Shown piece by piece: positions 1 to 8,811 of a DNA stretch of 64,000 nucleotides. The notes under the pieces are model-generated. The model ran no database searches. It had not been told where the DNA came from and saw only the letters and a program-made list of their open reading frames with translations. The stretch comes from Stappia indica. GTDB lineage: Bacteria > Pseudomonadota > Alphaproteobacteria > Rhizobiales > Stappiaceae. The stretch's first letter is position 1; each line of letters opens with the position of its first letter. The stretch lies in contig NZ_CP046908.1 of NCBI RefSeq assembly GCF_009789575.1, positions 4,555,001-4,619,000 on the forward strand, given 5' to 3'. The position numbers and the translations under genes are program-made.

Positions 1-2025
1 GAGGTTGGAATAGAGCTCGGTGCCGATGAGGTTCTGCGCGTAGAGCGAGCGATAGGCATCTTCCTCCAGCCGCAGCGCCGCCTTTTGCAGGAAGCGCTGG
101 TCGAGGCTGTCGGCATAGTCGGGATACTGCAGCCGCAGGGCCTCCAGCGCGGTGGTCGTCGCCTCGCGGCGGCCGAGCAGGATCTCGGTCAGGATCTCGA
201 CCACGCGGCGTCCGAGCAGGGGCTCGATCTTCTCGTTGGTGAAGGCGATCAACTCGTCGAGGACGATCCGGTTCAGCAGCAGCATCTCGTAGCGGTCGCC
301 GAGCAGGCGGGCGAGCCAGCGGTCGTATTTCAGGTTCCGCTGAAGCCATTGGGCGATCCGCATGGTGCGGGGAAAGGCGAGGGCCTGACGGGCGGCGCGG
401 TTGTATTCGATACGGCCGCCGGCACGGGCCCGGTCGGCGATGCGGCCGATGCGCGCCAGCAGTTCCTCGGCCGTGTGGATCGAAGCGGTGCGCTCGCGGA
501 GATGGCGCAGCACGATCTCGCGTTCGCGGTTGGAGATGGACACGAGGCCGACGGTGATGCGGTCGCGGTCGAGGATCTCGTCCATGCCCCCGTCCAGGCC
601 CTGCGCCTCGACCAGGCGCTCGCGGTAGCGGCGGTCGGTCTCCTCCGCCGCGGCCGGGGCGATGTGGTATTCGGAGACCGCGCGGGACACGCCCTCGCGC
701 ACGTTGGCCAGTGCAAGCGCCAGCACCTGGGCGCGCATTGCCGCATCGAGCGGCGGCAGCTTGTCGAGGCCGAACACCTTGATCAAGGGCTTCAGCGTCG
801 TTCCGTAGACGAGCAGGGTGAACAGCACGAAGCCGGTCGCGAGCACCGCGACGAAGCGCTTCACCTGCGGGTCGATGGCAATGTTCTCGGTCACGCCGAG
901 CGCCAGCGTCAGCGTGATGGCGCCGCGCATTCCGCCCCACAGCATCACCGTCTTGAATGGCGTGCTGACGGGCTGCGACAGCTGCAGCAGGCTCATCAGC
1001 GGCAGCAATCCGAACAGCACGACGGCGCGCGCGGCAAGTGCGGCCACCACGACGATGCCGAGCAGCGCGATGTCGTACCAGCCGACATCGACAAGCAGCT
1101 TCGGGATCAGGATCGACGCCAGCATGAAGATCAGAGACGAGGCCCAGAAGGCGATCTGGTCCCACACGTCGTTGAGATAGGTCCAGCCGTCCGGCGTGAC
1201 GCGCGAGGGACCGGCGAGATTGATCACGATGCCGGCGACGACGACGGCAACGACACCGGATACGCCGATGAGGTTTTCCGCGATGATGTAGACCAGATAG
1301 GGCATGGCGACGCTGAGCGTCACCTGGGCAAGGCGGAAATCGCGCACCAGCGGCAGGAGGCGCACCAACATCTGGCCGCCGACATAGCCGAGCGCCATGC
1401 CGCCGGAAAAGCTCCACAGAAACAGCTCGATGCCGTCGGCGAGCGTGGGGGCCGCGCCGCCGGTCAGCGATCCGAGCAGGATGACGAAGAGGGCGATCGC
1501 GGCGGCATCGTTGAGCAGGCTCTCGCCCTCCACCAGCCGGCCGAGGCGGGCGGGTGCGCCGATGTCGCGGAAGATCGCGACGACGGCGACCGGGTCGGTG
1601 GTGGCGACGATGGCGCCCAGAAGCAGGCAGGCGAGCAGCGGCACCGTGGTGAAGGGGGTGAGCGCGAAGCCGATGAAGGCGGTTGCAACGACCACCGCGA
1701 CCACGGCCATCACGAAGATCACGCCTGCATCGTCCGCCATGCGGCGTACATCCAGCGTCAGCGTCGTCTGGAACAGCAGGATGGGAAGGAACAGGTGGAG
1801 AATGCCCTGCGAGTTCAGCGGCAGGTTCACGAAGACGGATGCGATCTGGTTGAACGCATCGGTGCTGGGCGTGTAGAGCAGCCAGCCGGCCAGGACGCCG
1901 ATCGCGGTGCCGACAAGCGCCAGCAACACGGACGGGGCCACCTTCAGCCGCCGTGCCAGCGGCTGGATGAGCGAGATGACGACGAGGAGGCCGGCGATGG
2001 CTGCGATGAAGAGGGGCGCTTGCAT
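1..2025 (-). CDS. Na+/H+ antiporter, CPA1 family (3' end cut by window)
   Basis: Inner-membrane cation/proton exchanger for pH and sodium homeostasis. The reading frame is open from an ATG at 2025 to the window edge, giving 675 codons with no stop. The first ~430 residues are hydrophobic helices with CPA1 signatures: TTDPVAVVAI (D144) and EGESLLNDA with the Asn172-Asp173 pair. The remaining ~240 residues are a charged, soluble C-terminal region. Rhizobial relatives of this length usually continue into a cyclic-nucleotide-binding domain, which would lie outside the window; that is inference. The next gene on the same strand ends 85 bases upstream of the start, so weak co-transcription is possible. 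Confidence 0.9.
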   Translation of the reverse strand, partial: MQAPLFIAAIAGLLVVISLIQPLARRLKVAPSVLLALVGTAIGVLAGWLLYTPSTDAFNQIASVFVNLPLNSQGILHLFLPILLFQTTLTLDVRRMADDAGVIFVMAVVAVVVATAFIGFALTPFTTVPLLACLLLGAIVATTDPVAVVAIFRDIGAPARLGRLVEGESLLNDAAAIALFVILLGSLTGGAAPTLADGIELFLWSFSGGMALGYVGGQMLVRLLPLVRDFRLAQVTLSVAMPYLVYIIAENLIGVSGVVAVVVAGIVINLAGPSRVTPDGWTYLNDVWDQIAFWASSLIFMLASILIPKLLVDVGWYDIALLGIVVVAALAARAVVLFGLLPLMSLLQLSQPVSTPFKTVMLWGGMRGAITLTLALGVTENIAIDPQVKRFVAVLATGFVLFTLLVYGTTLKPLIKVFGLDKLPPLDAAMRAQVLALALANVREGVSRAVSEYHIAPAAAEETDRRYRERLVEAQGLDGGMDEILDRDRITVGLVSISNREREIVLRHLRERTASIHTAEELLARIGRIADRARAGGRIEYNRAARQALAFPRTMRIAQWLQRNLKYDRWLARLLGDRYEMLLLNRIVLDELIAFTNEKIEPLLGRRVVEILTEILLGRREATTTALEALRLQYPDYADSLDQRFLQKAALRLEEDAYRSLYAQNLIGTELYSNL

Positions 2026-2110
2026 GTTCCCTCTATCTTGCCACATTTCGACAATGACGCGACCCTTTCGCGTCGTCCCCCGAAATTTTCGGTGTTGATT
2101 GTGCGGCCGG

Positions 2111-3040
2111 TCAGGTGGCCGGCGCAGGTTGGCGCGCCTTGCGCTCCGAAAGCGCGATGCCGATCAGAACCAGGCACAGCGCCGCGGCATGGTAGAGATG
2201 GAACGGCTCGCCGAGCAGGCTCACGGCCAGCAGGGAGGAGAAGATCGGCACCAGGTTGATGAAGACGCCGGCGCGCCCCGGTCCGACCAGTTCTACCCCG
2301 CGCATGAAGAAGATCTGCGACAGGCAGGACGGGAAGATCGAGATATAGGCGATCACCAGCCAGCCCTTGGGCGTCGGCCATTGCAGCGCGCCCTGGGACA
2401 CCTCGATGGCGAAGAGCGGCACGGAGGTGACCGCCGCGACCACTGCCAGCACGGTGAAGAACACCATGCCGGAGACCGGCGGGCGCTTGCGCAGCAGCAC
2501 CGCATAGAGCGAGTAGAGCAGGCAGGCGATGATCATCAGCGCATCGCCGATATTGACCTCAAGACCCGCCAGGCGCGACAGGTCGCCCTGGGCGGCAATG
2601 AAGGCGACGCCGGCCATGGTGACGAGCACGCCGAGCGCCTGCAGCGGCCGGATCGGCGTGCGCAGGATCACCAGCGCGCCGAGCAGCACGAACATCGGCA
2701 TCGACCCCTGGATGATGCCGAGATTGACGGCGGTCGTGCTGTGGGCCGCGATGTAGAACAGCGCGTTGAAGGCGGTGAAGCCGAACATGCCCATGGCGAT
2801 GAGGATCGGCAGGTGGCGCCGCAGGGTCGGCCATTCGGCCCGGACCTGCCGTCCGTAAAGCACCAGGAGCAGCCCGGAAACGGCGATCCAGCGCAACAGG
2901 ACGACGGCCATGGGCGAGACCTCGCCGATGGCCAGGCGGCCGGCGATGGTATTGCCGCCCCAGAACATCGTGGTGAGCACCAGCAGGAGGATCGGCTTGT
3001 TGAAGAAGCGCGTGAGAAGGGGCGAGCCGGATTGCGACAT
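2111..3040 (-). CDS. DMT superfamily transporter (EamA family)
   Basis: Predicted 309-residue inner-membrane metabolite exporter with about ten transmembrane helices arranged as two EamA repeats (roughly residues 14-140 and 155-295). The opening LLVLTTMFWGGNTIAGRLA and the internal INLVPIFSSLLAVSLLGEP are typical of the family. The frame is open further upstream to 3229, but that extension is arginine-rich and not membrane-like, so I place the start at the ATG at 3040 (MSQSGS). No clear Shine-Dalgarno sequence precedes it. The substrate cannot be told from sequence. Confidence 0.88.
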   Translation of the reverse strand: MSQSGSPLLTRFFNKPILLLVLTTMFWGGNTIAGRLAIGEVSPMAVVLLRWIAVSGLLLVLYGRQVRAEWPTLRRHLPILIAMGMFGFTAFNALFYIAAHSTTAVNLGIIQGSMPMFVLLGALVILRTPIRPLQALGVLVTMAGVAFIAAQGDLSRLAGLEVNIGDALMIIACLLYSLYAVLLRKRPPVSGMVFFTVLAVVAAVTSVPLFAIEVSQGALQWPTPKGWLVIAYISIFPSCLSQIFFMRGVELVGPGRAGVFINLVPIFSSLLAVSLLGEPFHLYHAAALCLVLIGIALSERKARQPAPAT

Positions 3041-3351
3041 GGGGCCATGGATCCGCGCCGGAGCGGGATGCTCGCCGGCCGTCTTGCCGGGGCATTCCGT
3101 CATCCGGACTTGCTGGGGTGGCCCGCACCGTAGGCGTGTCGCGCCGGCGCGGGATCGAAGAATTGCCTCTATCGTATGACGAATTGCGACGGGCGATGCA
3201 AGCCACGCGGGCGGGACCGGGCATTGCACCAGACGCAGGGCTGACGGCCGTGAGGACTATCGTCCGGGATCAGGTGCAATGAGCGCGACCTCTCTCCCTA
3301 ACGGGTCCCGCCGGGACGAACCTGTCCCGGGACGTGCTGTCGGTCGACGGG
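3041..3351. other. Intergenic region with tandem GTCCCG dyads
   Basis: No gene is supported in these 311 bases. Two GC-rich palindromes stand side by side: GTCCCG-C-CGGGAC at 3305-3317 and the perfect GTCCCGGGAC at 3324-3333. They lie 20-50 bases beyond the stop codon of the gene ending at 3352, so they may act as a terminator-like structure for that minus-strand transcript; an operator is the alternative. There is no clear U-tract. Confidence 0.4.
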
Positions 3352-3768
3352 TCAGGTCGCCACTTTGCGGACATGCGCCTGCCGGCGCTCTATCTTGGTG
3401 AGCAGCACGAGGCTAACGGTCAAAAGCAGCGCGCCGTTGGCCGGGTGAAAGGCGAGGAAGCGGGACGCATCGCCGGCGGCGAGCGCCACCTGAACCAGGT
3501 AGAGCAGGGCCGCAAGCCATGCCCACCAGCCGAAGCCGCGCAGCCACGGTATCGCAAGCGCGCCGCCGGCAAGGCAAAGGATCAGCACGGCGATGGCGGA
3601 CCCAAGTGCCGTATGCACGGTCCAGTCGCCGGTTTCGCCGAACAGAGCGAGGCCGGCGGTGAGGAACTGAGCGAGAAGGCCGGCGGGCAGAAGCCGGCCG
3701 GACAGGGTGAACCAAGCGGGCGTGCCCCGCCCAAGATCGACCAGGGTGTCGTGAGCGGTGTCGGTCAT
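3352..3768 (-). CDS. Small four-helix membrane protein (DUF6220-like)
   Basis: A 138-residue protein with four hydrophobic segments (about residues 22-42, 55-75, 80-100 and 110-128) joined by short loops. Size and layout resemble the DUF6220 group of small membrane proteins, but I cannot confirm the family. It starts 3 bases after the stop of the upstream oxidoreductase gene and has a GAGG ribosome-binding site, so the two form a translationally close pair. The function is unknown; the pairing suggests a membrane partner or a gene co-induced with the flavoprotein. Confidence 0.75.
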   Translation of the reverse strand: MTDTAHDTLVDLGRGTPAWFTLSGRLLPAGLLAQFLTAGLALFGETGDWTVHTALGSAIAVLILCLAGGALAIPWLRGFGWWAWLAALLYLVQVALAAGDASRFLAFHPANGALLLTVSLVLLTKIERRQAHVRKVAT

Positions 3769-3771
3769 GGC

Positions 3772-4344
3772 TCAGGCCTCTGCAAATAACGGGGGTGATT
3801 CTGCCCGCCAGGCGGTGAGGTCCGCCGCGTAGTTCCGCGCGGCTGTCTCCAACTGCTCCGCCGAGAGGCTGTCGGCGTCGTGCAGCACGAAGGGGCGCGA
3901 CCAGGCAAGGCCGCAGCGGTTGGCGGTGGCGCGCATCGGAGCCAGCATCTCGGGGATCGGGAACAGGTTGCGGCCACCGTTGCGATAGGCATTGGCCGCA
4001 CCGCCCGTGGTTACGGCGAGCTTGAGTGGCTTGCCGGCAAGGTAGGCCCCTTCCGTATCCGGCAACAGATACATCATGCGGGTGAGAACGGCGGCCTGCC
4101 ACGACTGCACGAGTGGCGGAGGTGCGTACCAGTGGAGCGGGAACTGCAGGACGATCCGCTCGGCGGAAATCAGCCGTGCGGCCTCGGTCGCTCCGTCACG
4201 CGCCATCTCCAGCCCGGCGGGAAAGCGGGCCTGCATGTCGATGACTTCGGTGCCGGGCACGGCTTCCGCTGCCCGGGCGAGCGCGGTGTTGGCGCGAGAA
4301 CGCGACGGGTCGGGGTGAAAGAGCAGGATCAGCGACTTGGCCAT
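3772..4344 (-). CDS. NAD(P)H-dependent oxidoreductase, flavodoxin-like fold (KefF/MdaB type)
   Basis: Predicted cytoplasmic FMN or FAD quinone reductase of 190 residues. The N-terminus MAKSLILLFHPDPSRSRAN is the first beta strand and flavin phosphate loop. FPLHWYAPPPLVQSW followed by an Arg-Met-Met region is the hallmark of the Flavodoxin_2 family. I chose the ATG at 4344 because GGAG stands 6 bases upstream; in-frame ATGs at 4356 and 4386 lack such a site. It is divergent from a LysR regulator across an 86-base AT-rich spacer, so that regulator probably controls it, perhaps in response to quinones or electrophiles (inference). Confidence 0.88.
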   Translation of the reverse strand: MAKSLILLFHPDPSRSRANTALARAAEAVPGTEVIDMQARFPAGLEMARDGATEAARLISAERIVLQFPLHWYAPPPLVQSWQAAVLTRMMYLLPDTEGAYLAGKPLKLAVTTGGAANAYRNGGRNLFPIPEMLAPMRATANRCGLAWSRPFVLHDADSLSAEQLETAARNYAADLTAWRAESPPLFAEA

Positions 4345-4430
4345 CTTCGTCTCCATTGCGATGGCAAGGAGGGTGAGAGTGTTCAAGAAATTAATCCAAT
4401 CGATAAGAAATATAGTTTATTATAGATTTC
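4345..4430. promoter_or_regulatory. Divergent LysR/oxidoreductase promoter region
   Basis: An 86-base spacer between two divergent genes, strikingly AT-rich around 4385-4430 in otherwise GC-rich DNA. It contains an imperfect dyad around ATAAGAAATATAGTTTAT, with ATAA and TTAT arms about a helical turn apart. This matches the usual setting of a LysR regulator binding T-N11-A sites to control itself and the divergent gene. The exact operator is not resolved. Confidence 0.5.
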
Positions 4431-5330
4431 ATGAATTTAAGAAGTGTCGATCTCAATCTGCTGGTGATCCTCGACGCCCTGCTCGACGAGGCCCACGTCA
4501 GTCGCGCTGCAGAGCGGTTGGGCCTGACGCAGCCTGCCGTCTCGGCGGCTCTGCAACGATGTCGGGGGCTGTTCGGCGACGAACTCCTTGAGCGCGGACG
4601 CGGCACCATGCGCCGCACCGAGCGGGCCGAGACCTTGCGGGCGCCGTTGAAGACCCTTCTTGCCGGTGTCGTCGAGATGGTCGACCCGACGCCGACGCCG
4701 CTCGCAAAGATCCACCAGACGCTTAAAATCAGCATGGCCGACTACCCGGCGGTGCTGGTGATGCAGCCGCTGATGGCACATCTGGGCCGCACCGCACCGG
4801 GCATCGATCTCGTGCTGCAGCCCTGGCAGGGGGCGGATGCAGCGCGAGCCGGGCTCGTCGCCGGCAGCAGCGATCTGGCGTTGTCGGTCTTTCCGCCGGC
4901 GGAAGACGATCTGGTGCGCACGGAACTGGTGAGCGAATATTACGTGGTGGCGATGCGAGCCGATCACCCGGCGGCGCGGGAGTTCGACCTCGGAGCCTGG
5001 CTCGCCCATCCGCATGTGCTGGTTTCCGGCCGGGGCGACACGCGCGGTCCACTCGACACGGCGCTTGCCGCAAAGGGCCTGCGTCGACGTGTCGGGGTCG
5101 TCGTGCCGACCTTCCAGATGGTGCCCGGGCTGCTCGCCGGCTCCGACCTGATCGCCATGTTGCCCTCGCGCTGCTTACCGCCTGCGAGCGGCCTTGCGAC
5201 CTTCGCACCTCCCGTTCCGGTGCCGGGTTTCGTGCTGCATCTCGCCTGGCACACTCGCCGCAATGGCGACACGGCCCTGCGATATGTGGCGCAGGTGCTG
5301 GCGGAGATCATGGTGTCGGACTTTTGCTGA
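4431..5330 (+). CDS. LysR-family transcriptional regulator
   Basis: A 299-residue regulator. Residues 5-62 form the winged helix-turn-helix ([20 protein letters not shown], then [18 protein letters not shown]), followed by a periplasmic-binding-protein-like effector domain to the C-terminus. Effector-domain features such as the [11 protein letters not shown] region and the C-terminal LHLAWHTRR place it near the NodD/NahR-like branch. It is divergent from the flavodoxin-fold oxidoreductase and membrane protein, its likely targets. The stop at 5330 lies 260 bases before malate synthase, which appears to have its own promoter. Confidence 0.92.
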   Translation: MNLRSVDLNLLVILDALLDEAHVSRAAERLGLTQPAVSAALQRCRGLFGDELLERGRGTMRRTERAETLRAPLKTLLAGVVEMVDPTPTPLAKIHQTLKISMADYPAVLVMQPLMAHLGRTAPGIDLVLQPWQGADAARAGLVAGSSDLALSVFPPAEDDLVRTELVSEYYVVAMRADHPAAREFDLGAWLAHPHVLVSGRGDTRGPLDTALAAKGLRRRVGVVVPTFQMVPGLLAGSDLIAMLPSRCLPPASGLATFAPPVPVPGFVLHLAWHTRRNGDTALRYVAQVLAEIMVSDFC

Positions 5331-5590
5331 TTGTTTCCCGTGAGGATCAAGTCTTTTCGATTTGTGCAAGATTGACCGGGAAAGGTCTCTTGCGGTTTGA
5401 TGAAGCTCGAACCGTTCCCTCGCGGTTTTCGTCCGTCACGCAGCCATCATCTGCCCTTGCCCGGCTTCCCGGCATCGTCTTTTGTGAAGACCGTGCCGCC
5501 CGCGCAAGCCGGAGGCGGCCGGACGGACGCATCCGAGGGAGCGCCGCAACAGCAAGACGCACAGATGTCGATCAGGGAGTGCCGACCGCC

Positions 5591-7765
5591 ATGGACCGTA
5601 TCGAGATTGCCGGCCTGAAGATTGCCCCGGAACTGCGGGATTTCGTCGAGCAGGAGGCCCTGCCGGGCACCGGCGTGACGGCGGACGCGTTCTGGAAGGG
5701 CCTGTCGGCCATCGTGCACGACATGGCGCCGGAGAATCGCGATCTGCTGGCCCGCCGCGATGCGCTGCAGGCGAAGATCGACGACTGGCACCGCGCCCAT
5801 CCCGGCCCGGTCGACCTTGCCGCCTACAAGGCCTTTCTCAAGGAGATCGGCTATCTGGTGGACGAGGGCGCTGCCTTCTCGGTGACGACCCAGAATGTCG
5901 ACCCGGAAATCGCCTCCATCGCCGGTCCGCAGCTGGTGGTTCCGATCACCAACGCCCGCTACGCGCTGAATGCCGCCAATGCCCGCTGGGGCTCGCTCTA
6001 TGATGCGCTCTACGGCACCGACGCCATGGGCTCCCTGCCGAAGGGCGGCGGCTACGATCCGGCGCGCGGCGCCGAGGTGGTGGCCCACGCCAAGGCGCTG
6101 CTCGACGAGCGCGTGCCGCTGTCGGCGCCCTGGTCGAGCGTTGCCGGACTTGCCGTCGAAGGCGGCAAGCTGAAGGTCGCAGGCGAGGGCGGCACGGCTC
6201 TCACCCTGTCCGATCCGGCGCAGTTCGCCGGCTATCGGGGCGAGGCCTCCGCTCCGGCCGCCGTGCTCTTCGTCAAGAACGGCATGCATATCGAAGTCGC
6301 GGTCGACCGTAGCAACCCGATCGGCAAGACCGATCCGGCGGGCATCTCCGACGTGGTGCTGGAGTCGGCCGTCTCTACCATCATGGACTGCGAGGACTCG
6401 GTCGCTGCCGTCGATGCGGAAGACAAGGTCGTCGCCTATCGAAACTGGCTCGGCCTGCTCAAGGGCGACCTCACCGCCTCCTTCTCCAAGGGCGGGCGCG
6501 AGATGGTGCGCCGGATGGAAGGCGACCGGACCTACACGACGCCGGCGGGCGGCGAGATGGCGCTGCACGGCCGCTCCCTGATGCTGGTGCGCAATGTCGG
6601 CCACCTGATGACGACGCCGGCGATCCTGGATCGCGACGGCAAGGAGGTGCCGGAAGGTATTCTCGACGGCATGATGACGGCGCTGATCGCCATGCACGAC
6701 ATCGGTACGGGCGGCCCGGCCGGTGGCGGACGGCGGATGAACTCGCGCGCCGGCTCGCTCTATATCGTCAAGCCGAAGATGCACGGTCCCGACGAGGTCG
6801 CCTTTGCCAACCGTCTGTTCGGCCGGATCGAGCAGGCGCTGGGCCTTGCTGCCGACACGCTGAAGATGGGCATCATGGACGAGGAGCGGCGCACGACCGT
6901 CAACCTCAAGGAGTGCATCCGTGCGGCCGCCTCGCGCGTCTGCTTCATCAACACCGGCTTCCTCGATCGCACCGGCGACGAGATGCACACCTCGATGGAA
7001 GCCGGCCCGATGATCCGCAAGGGCGACATGAAGCAGGCCGCCTGGATCCAGGCCTATGAGAACTGGAATTTCGACGTCGGGCTGGAATGCGGCCTGCCGG
7101 GCCACGCCCAGATCGGCAAGGGCATGTGGGCCATGCCCGACCTGATGAAGGCGATGCTGGAGCAGAAGATCGGTCACCCGAAGTCCGGCGCCAACACCGC
7201 CTGGGTGCCGTCGCCGACCGCCGCGACCCTGCACGCTCTGCACTACCATGTGGTCGACGTCGCTGCCCGCCAGAAGGAACTGAAGGCCCGCGGTCGAGCC
7301 AGCCTCGACGACATCCTGTCGATCCCGGTCGCCGAGCGGCCGAACTGGTCGGCGGAGGAAATCCAGGCCGAGCTCGACAACAATGCGCAGGGCATCCTCG
7401 GCTACGTGGTGCGCTGGGTCGACCAGGGCGTCGGCTGCTCCAAGGTGCCGGACATCAACAATGTCGGCCTGATGGAAGACCGCGCGACGCTGCGCATCTC
7501 GTCCCAGCACATCGCCAACTGGCTGCGCCACGGCGTCTGCACCGAGGCACAGGTGATGGAGACGATGAAGCGCATGGCAAAGGTGGTCGACGGCCAGAAT
7601 GCGGGCGACCCGCTCTACACGCCGATGGCCGCGGACTTCGACGGATCGGTCGCCTTCCAGGCCGCTTGCGACCTGGTGTTCAAGGGCCGCGAGCAGCCGT
7701 CCGGCTACACCGAGCCGGTGCTGCATGCCCGCCGCCTCGAGGCGAAGGCCGCCGCCCGCGGCTGA
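5591..7765 (+). CDS. glcB: Malate synthase G
   Basis: Condenses glyoxylate with acetyl-CoA to malate, the second step of the glyoxylate bypass and of glycolate use, in the cytoplasm. The 724-residue length is normal for the G isoform. Recognisable stretches are [20 protein letters not shown] in the N-terminal region, [17 protein letters not shown] and [19 protein letters not shown] in the barrel, and the C-terminal [19 protein letters not shown]. The frame is open from 5324, but the ATG at 5591 ([11 protein letters not shown]) has GGGAG upstream and matches the family start. No isocitrate lyase gene is adjacent. Confidence 0.96.
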   Translation: MDRIEIAGLKIAPELRDFVEQEALPGTGVTADAFWKGLSAIVHDMAPENRDLLARRDALQAKIDDWHRAHPGPVDLAAYKAFLKEIGYLVDEGAAFSVTTQNVDPEIASIAGPQLVVPITNARYALNAANARWGSLYDALYGTDAMGSLPKGGGYDPARGAEVVAHAKALLDERVPLSAPWSSVAGLAVEGGKLKVAGEGGTALTLSDPAQFAGYRGEASAPAAVLFVKNGMHIEVAVDRSNPIGKTDPAGISDVVLESAVSTIMDCEDSVAAVDAEDKVVAYRNWLGLLKGDLTASFSKGGREMVRRMEGDRTYTTPAGGEMALHGRSLMLVRNVGHLMTTPAILDRDGKEVPEGILDGMMTALIAMHDIGTGGPAGGGRRMNSRAGSLYIVKPKMHGPDEVAFANRLFGRIEQALGLAADTLKMGIMDEERRTTVNLKECIRAAASRVCFINTGFLDRTGDEMHTSMEAGPMIRKGDMKQAAWIQAYENWNFDVGLECGLPGHAQIGKGMWAMPDLMKAMLEQKIGHPKSGANTAWVPSPTAATLHALHYHVVDVAARQKELKARGRASLDDILSIPVAERPNWSAEEIQAELDNNAQGILGYVVRWVDQGVGCSKVPDINNVGLMEDRATLRISSQHIANWLRHGVCTEAQVMETMKRMAKVVDGQNAGDPLYTPMAADFDGSVAFQAACDLVFKGREQPSGYTEPVLHARRLEAKAAARG

Positions 7766-7791
7766 CACGTCGCACCACGCAAGAACGGATG

Positions 7792-7830
7792 AAGCCTTCC
7801 GGCCGTCGGGCCGGAAGGCTTTCTCTTTCA
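7792..7830 (+). terminator. Rho-independent terminator after malate synthase
   Basis: A perfect 13-bp stem pairs 7792-7804 with 7809-7821 around a 4-base loop and is followed by a T-rich tail (TTTCTCTTT). It starts 26 bases after the glcB stop codon. Confidence 0.9.
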
Positions 7831-7855
7831 AGGGGCACCGCAACCGGCGACGGCT

Positions 7856-8125
7856 CTAGGTCGTGGACTCATAATTGTGCCGGAAACGGCGTCTGGCCCG
7901 GCAATGATATGCCAGGAGGAGCGTGATGGCCGGGGCAGGTCCCCCGGCCGAGCGGTCCGACGCCGCAGATCGAAGTCGGGCCGACGCCCTTCGGGTCTGG
8001 GCGAACCTGCCGGCAACAGCGTCGCAAGACCTTGAAAACCGGACGGTTTCCTGCGGACTTGCTCCTTGTATCCGATCAGGTTCGCGCAGACCGTTTCTCG
8101 CCAGAATTATGAGTTCACGACCTAG
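7856..8125. mobile_element. MITE-like element with IS5-type ends and CTAG flanks
   Basis: A 262-bp element (7860-8121) is bounded by inverted repeats GTCGTG(G/A)ACTCATAATT at 7860-7876 and 8105-8121, with one mismatch in 17, and more scattered matches just inside. CTAG flanks both sides (7856-7859 and 8122-8125), as expected for a 4-base target duplication at the YTAR sites used by IS5-group elements. CTAG is itself palindromic, so it could instead belong to the repeat. The interior has no credible transposase, so the element would be non-autonomous. Its right edge falls exactly on the stop codon of the neighbouring PilZ gene. Confidence 0.7.
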
Positions 8126-8514
8126 CGCCCCGAAGAGCGGAACGGCTGGACAATGGTCTCGGCTGTGTTCCGCATGCGGCCGATGCGATGGAGCGCTTCC
8201 TTCAGCCGCTCCTGCTCCCGGTCGCTGTAGATGAAGCGCCAGCCGCTGTCCTCGCCCCGGCGCCAACGCTGCTCGGCGCGCAGGTCCAGCCCGTGGCCGG
8301 CGATCGATATCCGCACGCTGAGCGCAAAGTTCGGCAGGTCCGTGCAGCGGATCCGACAGCCGGTCAGGCTGAGGTCGGTCATGCGCGCGGCCATCGGCCC
8401 ACGCATCGTCATGATGACAACCGGGATTTCGCCCTCCGCCCTGGGCGATTGCCGACGTTCCTTCTGCGCCATCGTCGATGGCATGTAGCGATTTCGCGAT
8501 GACAGGGTCCCCAT
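8122..8514 (-). CDS. PilZ domain protein (predicted c-di-GMP binding)
   Basis: A 130-residue single-domain PilZ protein. Both c-di-GMP motifs are intact: RRQSPR (RxxxR, Arg21 to Arg25) and DLSLTG at 47-52, matching (D/N)xSxxG. Such stand-alone PilZ proteins act as c-di-GMP effectors on motility or exopolysaccharide; the target here is unknown. The start is the ATG at 8514, with ATGs at 8484 and 8472 as alternatives. The stop codon TAG is built from the CTAG at the edge of the adjacent MITE-like element, so the native 3' end may have been altered by insertion. Confidence 0.88.
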   Translation of the reverse strand: MGTLSSRNRYMPSTMAQKERRQSPRAEGEIPVVIMTMRGPMAARMTDLSLTGCRIRCTDLPNFALSVRISIAGHGLDLRAEQRWRRGEDSGWRFIYSDREQERLKEALHRIGRMRNTAETIVQPFRSSGR

Positions 8515-8811
8515 CCTCCCCTGGTCTGCAAATATTCAGGAAGACGAATATTCTCCCGTCCGGAGTCCATCCGCCTGTCTGCTCCTCCTCTCGGCAGTTG
8601 TACGGTCAAGGATACTGCCGATATTCGCGTATGAGCAGGGGTTTTTACTAATAATAGATAAAAACATGAGGGATACGCGACGTCAAAAATCGATCAGATT
8701 GTCAGATGATCGTAAAATATGACGCAGGGTCATGGGGTTGTTGCTGTCGCGCGGAGTGGTGCGGGTTGCGCAACCTGAAGGAGAGGCGGTGTCGTTGCGC
8801 TCCTGGCCGCC
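8515..8811. other. Intergenic region, AT-rich in part
   Basis: No gene is supported. Bases 8640-8720 are clearly AT-rich (TTTTTACTAATAATAGAT region), unlike the surroundings, and may hold the PilZ promoter. No operator or RNA structure could be recognised. Confidence 0.35.

Noticed and set aside
85-2259. Plus-strand open frame of 724 codons opposite the CPA1 antiporter
   Set aside because: The sequence is Asp/Gln/Arg/His-rich with no fold signature, and the minus strand encodes a clear transporter. It is a GC-driven antisense shadow.
5447-7843. Minus-strand open frame of 798 codons opposite malate synthase G
   Set aside because: Low-complexity His/Arg/Asp/Ala composition with no domain; the plus strand is unmistakable GlcB.
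7856-8266. Minus-strand frame running through the MITE-like element, considered as a transposase fragment
   Set aside because: The translation has no DDE motif or similarity to IS5 transposases and crosses both element and PilZ sequence in the wrong frame.
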